DNA of 40,489 bases from an uncultured Jannaschia sp. GTDB lineage: Bacteria; Pseudomonadota; Alphaproteobacteria; Rhodobacterales; Rhodobacteraceae. Below the pieces are notes generated by a model. It saw nothing but the letters and a program-made list of their open reading frames with translations. It ran no database searches and was not told the DNA's origin. This document shows, piece by piece, positions 22,773 to 29,218 of this stretch. The DNA is taken from positions 1-40,489 of the forward strand of contig NZ_CANLTR010000031.1 in NCBI RefSeq assembly GCF_947494055.1. Reading direction: 5' to 3'. A program made the translations under genes and the position numbers. How positions within the stretch are numbered: position 1 is the first letter of the stretch; the number at the start of each line of letters is the position of its first letter.

Positions 22773-23462
22773 ATGATCACCGGAACCCTGACGCAGAACG
22801 CCGACGCCAAGACCTTCACCGCCTCGATCTCGACGATGATGTTCGACATCGCGCGCATCGCGGTCGTGGCGAACGCATACAAGACCGAGGACAACCACCC
22901 CGACTTCCGCCTCGAGGTCCGCACCCCGCGCGGCCGGATCATGCGCGTGGGCTCGATGTGGAAGGCTGTCAGCGAGAAGAGCGGCAGCGCCTACTTCTCG
23001 TTTGGCCTCACCGACCGCATGGGCCGGACGTGGCGCATGAACGCGGTGCGGAACGAGGAGACGCCCGAGGGGACGTGGCAGATCGTGCCGCTGGCCGGGG
23101 GCAAGACGGAACTGACGACGATGGCGGGCCAGGTCGAGACGCTCGACGACGGCAACCTCGCCGGGTTCGTGGGCGGCTACGACTTCGACATGGATTTCGT
23201 GGTGGTCGAGAACGCGCACAAGCGCGAGGACCATCACCCCGACTTCCACATCGAGGCGCGCAGCCCGGCGGGCGTGCTGATCCGCATGGGTTCGATCTGG
23301 AAGGCGACCTCGCCGCGCACCGGGACCGAATACCTGTCGATGACGTTTTCCTCCCCGACCGGCACGCAATACCGGGCCAACGCCCTGCCCCGCACCGGGG
23401 AGGCAGAGGGCCTTTACGAGATCGTTGCCCAGACCGGCAGCGACCTGGCGGCCGTCGCCTGA
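22773..23462 (+). CDS. DUF736 protein with two tandem repeats
   Basis: A 229-aa protein of the DUF736 family, common on alphaproteobacterial plasmids and integrative elements, function unknown. Two homologous halves are visible: residues 1-110 (DIARIAVVANAYKTEDNHPD, then FRLEVRTPRGRIMRVGSMWK) and 120-229 (DFDMDFVVVENAHKREDHHP, then DFHIEARSPAGVLIRMGSIWK). Each is a beta-rich unit ending in a YRANA/WRMNA motif, so the protein may be a two-domain clamp or sandwich. ATG 22773 follows AAGGAGTACCAAG, a strong ribosome site. Stand-alone gene followed by two hairpins. Confidence 0.85.
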   Translation: MITGTLTQNADAKTFTASISTMMFDIARIAVVANAYKTEDNHPDFRLEVRTPRGRIMRVGSMWKAVSEKSGSAYFSFGLTDRMGRTWRMNAVRNEETPEGTWQIVPLAGGKTELTTMAGQVETLDDGNLAGFVGGYDFDMDFVVVENAHKREDHHPDFHIEARSPAGVLIRMGSIWKATSPRTGTEYLSMTFSSPTGTQYRANALPRTGEAEGLYEIVAQTGSDLAAVA

Positions 23463-23484
23463 TCTCTCCCCAGGCGACAGGCCC

Positions 23485-23514
23485 GGGCCGCGACGTCCTC
23501 CCGCGTCGCGGCCC
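23485..23514 (+). repeat. Perfect 11-bp hairpin downstream of the DUF736 gene
   Basis: GGGCCGCGACG (23485-23495) pairs with CGTCGCGGCCC (23504-23514), loop TCCTCCCG. No T-run, no GNRA loop. Its position after a stop and before CCGAAAGGAAGG matches the cassette layout. Confidence 0.7.
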
Positions 23515-23542
23515 ATCTCCACCCCCCCCAACCGAAAGGAAG

Positions 23543-23608
23543 GTGATCGAGGCATCTCGCGGGCTGACGCGTTGCGTCGACCGCGCCGCCAACGAGGGCC
23601 GCACCTGA
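23543..23608 (+). CDS. Possible 21-aa peptide between two hairpins
   Basis: A GTG at 23543 preceded by CGAAAGGAAG opens a 21-codon frame ending in TGA inside the next hairpin (VIEASRGLTRCVDRAANEGR). The layout hairpin - leader - ribosome site - start - hairpin is that of the other cassettes. It could be a leader peptide, a very small gene or a decayed cassette. Nothing in the residues identifies it. Confidence 0.3.
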   Translation: MIEASRGLTRCVDRAANEGRT

Positions 23609-23625
23609 GCGGGTGCGGCCCTTTC
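23595..23625 (+). terminator. Cassette hairpin with T-run
   Basis: AGGGCCGCACC (23595-23605) pairs perfectly with GGTGCGGCCCT (23612-23622); TT follows. Then GTGCGTGATCTCAACCC and GGAAAGGACCGACGC lead to ATG 23663, the last clear copy of the module. Confidence 0.72.
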
Positions 23626-23662
23626 CGTGCGTGATCTCAACCCGCGCGGAAAGGACCGACGC

Positions 23663-24016
23663 ATGACTTCGACATTTCACACACGGATCGACGACCGCGA
23701 GGCGCTGGCCGCGGCCGTCCTCGGGACCGTCGCCCAACGAATGTGGCTTCGCCCGGAAAGCGTCGCGCAATCCTTCGCGCTCTCCACCTGGACCACCATC
23801 GAGGAGATGACCCTGCGCGAGTTCGCGGGCGCGTACCGTGGCTATTACCCGAAAGCCAACATGGAGCTGCGCGCCGAGGCGGTGATCGCCGAGGTGTTCG
23901 ACCAACTCGCCATCGCTCTCGATGACCCGCGCCGTGCCTTGCGCGCGGGCGCGTGGACCCCGCCCGGCGGATGGGTCCGTCCGGACGACTGGACCGGAGG
24001 ACGCTCCGATGGGTGA
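23663..24016 (+). CDS. Hypothetical protein, first of a seven-gene overlapping chain
   Basis: A 117-aa protein, mostly helical (REALAAAVLGTVAQRMWLRP, MTLREFAGAYRGYYPKANME), with a Trp/Pro/Gly-rich end. Family not recognised. ATG 23663 follows GCGGAAAGGACCGACGC. Its end overlaps the next gene by 8 bases. This starts a chain of overlapping genes that ends with the PAPS-reductase-like gene, so they are probably one translational unit. Confidence 0.65.
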   Translation: MTSTFHTRIDDREALAAAVLGTVAQRMWLRPESVAQSFALSTWTTIEEMTLREFAGAYRGYYPKANMELRAEAVIAEVFDQLAIALDDPRRALRAGAWTPPGGWVRPDDWTGGRSDG

Positions 24017-24428
24017 AGGTCTCTACCGCAGCCCAAACGGCCGTACCGCCTACGCCGAGCCCTTCGAGGATCTCGGTCCCGAGGACGTCGATCTCTGGAT
24101 CTGGGTCTATGACGATCTCGTCGCGACCGTGCGCGGCTGTCTCGGATCGTCGTGGCAACCCGTCACGCGGGAATGGCGCGGGCGTGGCGAGTGCGTGGTC
24201 GCGCGCAACGGACTGCACGAAGCCTGGCTCTACGAGGACAGCTACGCCCGTGTCCACGTCACCTTCGGTGTGCGCAGGGATCTCGATACGACCGCCGCCC
24301 TCGCGCGCAGCCTTGTCGACGACCGAGCCGAGGCAGTCTTCGACTGGCTGCAGGAGACCTACGACCTCCATGTCCGGACGAGTGCATGGACCAGCGCGAA
24401 GCGCATGGCGCGGAGGGTCGCGGCATGA
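24009..24428 (+). CDS. Hypothetical protein
   Basis: A 139-aa protein of mixed strand/helix character (DVDLWIWVYDDLVATVRGCL, SYARVHVTFGVRRDLDTTAA) with a basic helical end. Not recognised. It starts inside the preceding gene and overlaps the next start (ATGA). No signal peptide or metal motif. Confidence 0.62.
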   Translation: MGEGLYRSPNGRTAYAEPFEDLGPEDVDLWIWVYDDLVATVRGCLGSSWQPVTREWRGRGECVVARNGLHEAWLYEDSYARVHVTFGVRRDLDTTAALARSLVDDRAEAVFDWLQETYDLHVRTSAWTSAKRMARRVAA

Positions 24429-24697
24429 CGGCCAGACCCGCCCTCATCCGCATCCCCCGCGTCTTCCTTGACGACCATGAGGCTCGCGACCTGCCCACGC
24501 CGGTCATCCGGAAGACCGAGCGATACCACGATCGCATCGGGGCCGACGATCCCGCCTTGCCCGAGCTGGTCTCGGACGCCCGACACGACGCCGAGGGCGG
24601 CATCGACACGCGGGCCTTCCCCCACCTCTTCGGCCTCGTCGCGTCCGCGCGCGCAACCCTCCACGCCATCCGCAAATCGCAGGAGACCTCCGCATGA
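24425..24697 (+). CDS. Hypothetical protein
   Basis: A 90-aa protein. It begins with a basic/hydrophobic strand (MTARPALIRIPRVFLDDHEA) and has His/Arg-rich RKTERYHDRI followed by two helices. Not recognised. ATGA overlap on both sides. Confidence 0.6.
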   Translation: MTARPALIRIPRVFLDDHEARDLPTPVIRKTERYHDRIGADDPALPELVSDARHDAEGGIDTRAFPHLFGLVASARATLHAIRKSQETSA

Positions 24698-24957
24698 CCT
24701 TCCGCATCGCGCTGAAGTCCAAACCCTCGCCACATTTCGGCGAGCCGCACAAACGCTGGCAGGTCCTCCTGAACGGCAAGCCGTGGGGCGAGCCGTTCTA
24801 TTACAACATGCGTGGCTTTCGCGGCGTGCTGCCCCTGCCGGACGGCCGGTCCTTCGATCCCGGCGAGGTGACGCTGACGAGGCTCCGGCAGGAGGTGGCG
24901 CAGATCAACCGCGAGGCGCGCGAGGCCGCGTCCGCGATCCCGGCGGCGGACGCATGA
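24694..24957 (+). CDS. Hypothetical protein
   Basis: An 87-aa protein. The first half is strand-rich (HKRWQVLLNGKPWGEPFYYN, then GFRGVLPLPDG), the second a charged helix (LTRLRQEVAQINREAREAAS). Such small proteins occur in plasmid gene arrays; function unknown. ATGA overlaps with both neighbours. Confidence 0.62.
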   Translation: MTFRIALKSKPSPHFGEPHKRWQVLLNGKPWGEPFYYNMRGFRGVLPLPDGRSFDPGEVTLTRLRQEVAQINREAREAASAIPAADA

Positions 24958-25181
24958 ACACCCCCGCCTCTCTTCTCGGCCGCTGGTACGCCACCGGCCC
25001 CGAGGACAAGCCGTTCCGCCCGTTCGACCCGGACTGGAACATCCACCGCATCGTCGAGGACGTGCCGAGCCTGCCGACTGTCACGGTCGAGAACGCCGGC
25101 GGCCAACGCTTCCCGATCGAACGCGCCTTTGCCGCCACGATCGCGCTTCCTCCTTCCGACCTCGAAAGGTTCTCCCAATGA
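24954..25181 (+). CDS. Hypothetical protein
   Basis: A 75-aa protein with an aromatic, Pro-rich composition (LGRWYATGPEDKPFRPFDPD, IERAFAATIALPPSDLERF). Not recognised. ATGA overlaps with both neighbours support expression as part of the chain. Confidence 0.6.
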   Translation: MNTPASLLGRWYATGPEDKPFRPFDPDWNIHRIVEDVPSLPTVTVENAGGQRFPIERAFAATIALPPSDLERFSQ

Positions 25182-25651
25182 AAATCGAACTCAAGGCCAT
25201 CCAGTACGCCGCCTTCTCATCGGAAGAGACGAGCTGCTACAACGCCAACCTCTATGTCGATGGTCGCAAGATCGGCACGGTCGGCAATGACGGGCATGGC
25301 GGCCCCGACCACTTCCGCGGCGACCGCGCGGCTTTCGCGGCGTCCGACGAATGGTGCAAAGCCAACCTGCCCCGCTGGCAGCACGACGAGCGATCGTTCG
25401 AAACCGACCTGGAGATGCGCTGCGCCCAGCTCTTCAACGACTGGATCGCCGCCCGCGACCTGAAGACTGCGTTCCGCACCAAGGTCGTGATGCGCGATCC
25501 CGCAGACGGGAACCTTTACACGATCAAGCATCGTGGTCGGATCGAGGCGACGATCGACGGCATCGGCAAGCGTCACCCCGGCGCTGTGATCCTCAACACC
25601 CTGCCCTTCGACGAGGTGCTGACGCTCTTCCGCGCGGCGACCTCGCCGTGA
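25178..25651 (+). CDS. Conserved mobile-element hypothetical protein
   Basis: A 157-aa protein. Anchors: SSEETSCYNANLYVDGRKIG, VGNDGHGGPDHFRGDRAA and a C-terminal domain with GIGKRHPGAVILNTLPFDEV. The Gly/His-rich centre might bind a ligand or metal, but no catalytic motif is known. Similar proteins sit in plasmid and phage gene arrays (recalled, not searched). ATG 25178 overlaps the preceding stop; its own stop overlaps a GTG start. Confidence 0.68.
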   Translation: MKIELKAIQYAAFSSEETSCYNANLYVDGRKIGTVGNDGHGGPDHFRGDRAAFAASDEWCKANLPRWQHDERSFETDLEMRCAQLFNDWIAARDLKTAFRTKVVMRDPADGNLYTIKHRGRIEATIDGIGKRHPGAVILNTLPFDEVLTLFRAATSP

Positions 25652-26391
25652 CGGCGGATGCCGTCCCGCCGGAGGTCACGGAGATGATCGCGGCGGGTGC
25701 GCTCTTTGCCGTCAGCCATAGCGGCGGCAAGGACAGCCAGGCCCAGATGATCCGGCTGCGATCCATCGTGCCCCCCGACCAGCTCGTCGTTGTCCACGCG
25801 CCCCTCGGGCGCGTGGAATGGCCCGGCACCCTCGCCCATATCCGCGCGACGATCGGCGACACGCCCCTGATCCTCGCCCCGGCCAGCACGGACCTTCTGG
25901 CGATGGTCCGGCGGCGGGGGTCATGGCCGACGCCCGCGATCCGCCAGTGCACCTCCGACTTGAAGCGCGGCCCGATCGAGCGTGAACTGCGCCGCTATCT
26001 CAAGGCTAATCCCCGCTTCGGGGGGCGCATCGTCTCCTGCATGGGGCTGCGCGCCGACGAAAGCCCGAACCGCGCCAAGCGACCCGCGCTCAAGTTCTCG
26101 GAGAGGAACAGCAAGGCCGGGCGGCAATGGTGGGAATGGCTGCCAATCCATCACTGGTCGGAGCCCCGCGTGTTCGCGGAGATCGCCGCCGCCGGCGAGC
26201 GGCCGCATTGGGTCTATGCCAAGGGCATGTCGCGCTGCTCCTGTTCGTTTTGCATCATGGCCACGCGCAAGGATCTCCGCCGCGCCGCGCGGCTCCGTCC
26301 GCGTCTCGCCGCCGAATACATCGCGCTGGAAGAGGAGATCGACCACACGCTCAGTCCGACGCGCGTGCCGCTGCGAGAAATCATTGCCTGA
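25648..26391 (+). CDS. PAPS-reductase-like PP-loop protein
   Basis: A 247-aa protein of the adenine-nucleotide alpha-hydrolase (PP-loop) superfamily. It has SGGKDSQAQM at about 25-34, an Arg/Ser-rich nucleotide region (CTSDLKRGPIERELRRYL, GLRADESPNRAKRP), and a late cysteine cluster KGMSRCSCSFCIMATRKDL at about 192-210 that may hold a metal or Fe-S cluster. Enzymes of this type activate sulfate, thiolate tRNA or take part in DNA phosphorothioation (DndC). No sulfate-assimilation or dnd partner is nearby, so a nucleic-acid or defence-related role is inferred. The GTG start overlaps the preceding stop (GTGA). It is the last gene of the chain. Confidence 0.85.
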   Translation: MTADAVPPEVTEMIAAGALFAVSHSGGKDSQAQMIRLRSIVPPDQLVVVHAPLGRVEWPGTLAHIRATIGDTPLILAPASTDLLAMVRRRGSWPTPAIRQCTSDLKRGPIERELRRYLKANPRFGGRIVSCMGLRADESPNRAKRPALKFSERNSKAGRQWWEWLPIHHWSEPRVFAEIAAAGERPHWVYAKGMSRCSCSFCIMATRKDLRRAARLRPRLAAEYIALEEEIDHTLSPTRVPLREIIA

Positions 26392-26497
26392 TCGTCGGAC
26401 CTGTCCAGAACTATGCCCGAATAACTCGGAAAAACATCGACATGGCATCATCATGGGGTGTAAACAAAGCACGAACACACCAGATATTGGATATGCC

Positions 26498-27049
26498 ATG
26501 TTCAAGATGAGCGACAGTGCGTCCGGCCTTTCACTCTGCATGAATGTCGATCCCCAGCCGCGCAATCCGCGCCTCGTGAACGACAACGTGTTCCAGATCG
26601 TGACATGGACGAAAGGTCTGGGCGATCCACATGCCTGGCCGGACCGGCAGGCGTTCCTCGATGCCTTCCCGGCCGAGACGAATGTGCTGTTCCCCGTGCG
26701 GGCGCTGCACACCCGCAAGGGTCCGGTCCTCGTGCGCGTCTATTCCAACGACGATCCGATCGACGGCTACGCCTTCGCCACCCACGAGCGGCTCTGCATC
26801 GCCTTCGGCCTCGACAAGATCACCGGGGAGAACCACGACGACATGCTCGAAGAGGCCGACAGCCTCTGCCTCACCGAGTTGCAGGACTACGAGCATTTCG
26901 TGGACGGCGACGTGTACCGCTTCGAGATCACCGACAAGCGCGGTGAATGTGTCGAAACGGCACGCGATCTCTACGGCGAGGACTACGCTCGCCACGTTGC
27001 GCAAGACACGCTCGACCGGCACCTCTACAGCGTCGCGATGGACGGCTGA
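26498..27049 (+). CDS. Hypothetical protein
   Basis: A 183-aa protein from ATG 26498; ATG 26453 and 26507 are possible alternatives. The C-terminal region (GYAFATHERLCIAFGLDKIT, LTELQDYEHFVDGDVYRFEI) follows a pattern I associate with a phage/plasmid protein family of unknown role. A 106-base AT-richer gap separates it from the PP-loop gene, so it may have its own promoter. It is followed by a terminator-like hairpin. Confidence 0.68.
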   Translation: MFKMSDSASGLSLCMNVDPQPRNPRLVNDNVFQIVTWTKGLGDPHAWPDRQAFLDAFPAETNVLFPVRALHTRKGPVLVRVYSNDDPIDGYAFATHERLCIAFGLDKITGENHDDMLEEADSLCLTELQDYEHFVDGDVYRFEITDKRGECVETARDLYGEDYARHVAQDTLDRHLYSVAMDG

Positions 27050-27080
27050 CCTCGAACCGGATCGAGACCCGACCAGCTCC

Positions 27081-27112
27081 GAAGCGCGGTTCCTCACGGG
27101 CCGCGCTTCTTG
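27081..27112 (+). terminator. Hairpin downstream of the 26498 gene
   Basis: GAAGCGCGG (27081-27089) pairs perfectly with CCGCGCTTC (27101-27109), loop TTCCTCACGGG, then TTG. The T-run is short. Confidence 0.6.
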
Positions 27113-27203
27113 CGTTCCGGATCGGTGCAATTCGACGGAAGCGACGCCTCGCTGCACCATTCGTGCCGCATGGCGGCCACGGGCCGGGCCTACCGCGCCG
27201 ATC

Positions 27204-27410
27204 ATGCTTGTGGCCCGCCTCCGATCCTACCTCGAATATCGCGCCGTCGTGCGCGCCGAAGCCGATCGCCTGGCCACGTCGATGGGCAGCCTGAGTCTCG
27301 AAGTGGCGCAGACACGGGCCTACGCGCTCATCGACGCCCCGCCGGACAGCCCCCGCGCCCGGCTCGCCTGGGACGTCCTCCATCACCTCGAACGCCGGTT
27401 CTCCAGCTAG
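27204..27410 (+). CDS. Small helical hypothetical protein, last gene of the array
   Basis: A 68-aa, fully helical-looking protein (LVARLRSYLEYRAVVRAEAD, LEVAQTRAYALIDAPPDSPR). No recognised family. There is no strong ribosome site before ATG 27204; the composition is nevertheless protein-like. It is the last plus-strand gene before the catabolic locus. Confidence 0.5.
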   Translation: MLVARLRSYLEYRAVVRAEADRLATSMGSLSLEVAQTRAYALIDAPPDSPRARLAWDVLHHLERRFSS

Positions 27411-27875
27411 AGCCGACCTCGACCGGCGCCGCTGACAGGACACTCCGAGCCCGACGCCCCGCTTCGCGCGTCGGCCGAGGGCGCGGATCGGTGGCGCGCG
27501 CCGTCCGGGCATCCGACATGGGCGATCCCGGTCCTTTCAGGTCGGTGGACCCTCGCAGCCGAACCTGCAGCAGCGACGGCCCCGTGCAAGGGCTGCACCC
27601 TTCTCCACTTCGTTCCGACCCTTCGGGTGCGCGCGGCCTTTCCGCCGCCGCGATCGGTGGCGACGGTCGGACTGGTGTTGGAAAGCACCAGATAGTTCTG
27701 CCTTTCTCGTCAGAGACGTTGCCTCTGACCGGGCAGTGGACTTCAAAAGCAGCCTTTCGCTGCGCCGCGCTCGAACTCACGCAATGCGGACTCTATAGAT
27801 CTTCGCCGCGTACTGCTCGAACGGCCGCTCCCCGCTTGAAGCAAAATTACATATTTTTTTGCAAACTATCCCAAA
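27411..27875. other. Gene-poor junction between accessory array and catabolic locus
   Basis: 465 bases with no supported gene; short open frames on both strands look like shadow text. Structure seen: GTCAGAG/CTCTGAC (27709-27715/27723-27729) inside a larger CTGCC/GGCAG pairing, and GGTG/CACC at about 27674-27689. The part at about 27840-27880 is AT-rich. The region may be the right end of the mobile region or hold an unrecognised structured RNA. Confidence 0.4.
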
Positions 27876-28514
27876 CTAGACAATCGTCGCGTCGGTCGCC
27901 GCGCGCAGCTCCTCCTCGGTCACGCCGTCCGCCAGCTCCACCAGCTTCAGGCCGCCCTCCACCACGTCGAGCACGGCCAGATTGGTGATGATCCGGTCTA
28001 CCACCGCCTTGCCCGTCAGCGGCAGGGTGCAGGCCTTGAGGACCTTCGATTCGCCGTGCTTGCTGGTATGGTCCATCACCACGATGACGCGCCCCACGCC
28101 CGCCACGAGGTCCATGGCGCCGCCCATCCCCTTGACCAGCTTGCCGGGGATCATCCAGTTTGCCAGGTCGCCGTTCTCGGCCACCTCCATCGCGCCCAGG
28201 ATCGCCGCCGCGATCTTGCCGCCCCGGATCATGCCGAACGACGTGGCGCTGTCGAAATAGGCCGTGCGGTTCAGCTCGGTGATCGTCTGCTTGCCGGCGT
28301 TGATGAGGTCCGGGTCCTCGTCGCCCTCGAACGGGAAGGCGCCCATCCCGAGCATCCCGTTCTCCGATTGCAGCGTGATGTCCTTGTCGCCCACGTAGTT
28401 CGCCACCAGCGTCGGGATCCCGATGCCGAGGTTCACGTACATGCCGTCTTCGAGCTCCTCGGCCGCGCGCGCGGCCATCCGGTTGCGGTCCCAGCCCTTG
28501 GCGTCGTTGGACAT
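27876..28514 (-). CDS. scoB: 3-oxoacid CoA-transferase subunit B
   Basis: A 212-aa beta subunit of a succinyl-CoA:3-oxoacid CoA-transferase. Seen: RMAARAAEELEDGMYVNLGI with GIPTLVANYV, then the catalytic-Glu motif SENGMLGMG, and KHGESKVLKACTLPLTGKAV, all typical of ScoB/PcaJ. ATG 28514 overlaps the subunit A stop (ATGA). Substrate specificity (acetoacetate versus 3-oxoadipate) cannot be read from sequence by eye; the context allows either. It is the last gene of the minus-strand catabolic operon. Confidence 0.93.
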   Translation of the reverse strand: MSNDAKGWDRNRMAARAAEELEDGMYVNLGIGIPTLVANYVGDKDITLQSENGMLGMGAFPFEGDEDPDLINAGKQTITELNRTAYFDSATSFGMIRGGKIAAAILGAMEVAENGDLANWMIPGKLVKGMGGAMDLVAGVGRVIVVMDHTSKHGESKVLKACTLPLTGKAVVDRIITNLAVLDVVEGGLKLVELADGVTEEELRAATDATIV

Positions 28515-29218
28515 CAGGCGTCCTCCCTCGTGCGAACGGTGCGCTGTTCGATGCGTTTCTCGTGCTCGCCCTGGATGATGCGATGGACGTAGATGCCGGG
28601 CAGGTGGATGGCGTCGCCGTCCAGCGCGCTGCGCGGCACGATCTCCTCGACTTCGGCGATGCAGACCTTGCCGCACATCGCCGCCGGCGGGTTAAAGTTC
28701 CGCGCGGTCTTGCGGAACACGAGGTTGCCGGTGTCGTCGGCCTTCCAGGCCTTGACGATGGCGAGGTCGGCCACGATCCCGTGCTCGAGGATGTAGTCCT
28801 CCCCGTCGAAGGTTTTCACCTCCTTGCCCTCGGCAATCAGCGTGCCCACGCCGGTCTTGGTGTAGAAGCCGGGGATGCCGCAGCCGCCGGCGCGCATCCG
28901 CTCGGCCAGCGTGCCCTGCGGGTTGAACTCGAGCTCCAGCTCGCCGCCGAGATACTGGCGCATGAACTCCTTGTTCTCGCCGACATAGCTGGAGATCATC
29001 TTCTTCACCTGCCGCGTCTGGAGCAGGATGCCGATGCCGAAATCGTCGACGCCCGCGTTGTTGGACGCGAAGGTGAGGTCCTTCACGCCGGACTCCCGGA
29101 TCGCCTCGAGCAGTAGTTCGGGAATGCCGCAGAGGCCGAAGCCCCCCGCCGCGATGAACATGCCGTCGAACAGCAACCCGTCGAGCGCCTCGGTCGCCGA
29201 CCCATAGACCTTCTTCAT
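28514..29218 (-). CDS. scoA: 3-oxoacid CoA-transferase subunit A
   Basis: A 234-aa alpha subunit. It begins MKKVYGSATEALDGLLFDGM and has GGFGLCGIPELLLEAIRESG, the CoA-binding glycine-rich start, then NNAGVDDFGIGILL and GFYTKTGVGTLIAEGKE. These match ScoA of SCOT-type enzymes. It overlaps scoB and the BKACE gene by 4 bases each. The pair converts a 3-oxoacid plus succinyl-CoA to the 3-oxoacyl-CoA plus succinate. Confidence 0.93.
   Translation of the reverse strand: MKKVYGSATEALDGLLFDGMFIAAGGFGLCGIPELLLEAIRESGVKDLTFASNNAGVDDFGIGILLQTRQVKKMISSYVGENKEFMRQYLGGELELEFNPQGTLAERMRAGGCGIPGFYTKTGVGTLIAEGKEVKTFDGEDYILEHGIVADLAIVKAWKADDTGNLVFRKTARNFNPPAAMCGKVCIAEVEEIVPRSALDGDAIHLPGIYVHRIIQGEHEKRIEQRTVRTREDA

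Noticed and set aside
27730-27800. Possible tRNA on the plus strand (a GCTCGAACTCAC segment resembles a T-loop)
   Set aside because: No acceptor stem, D-arm or anticodon stem could be paired around it.
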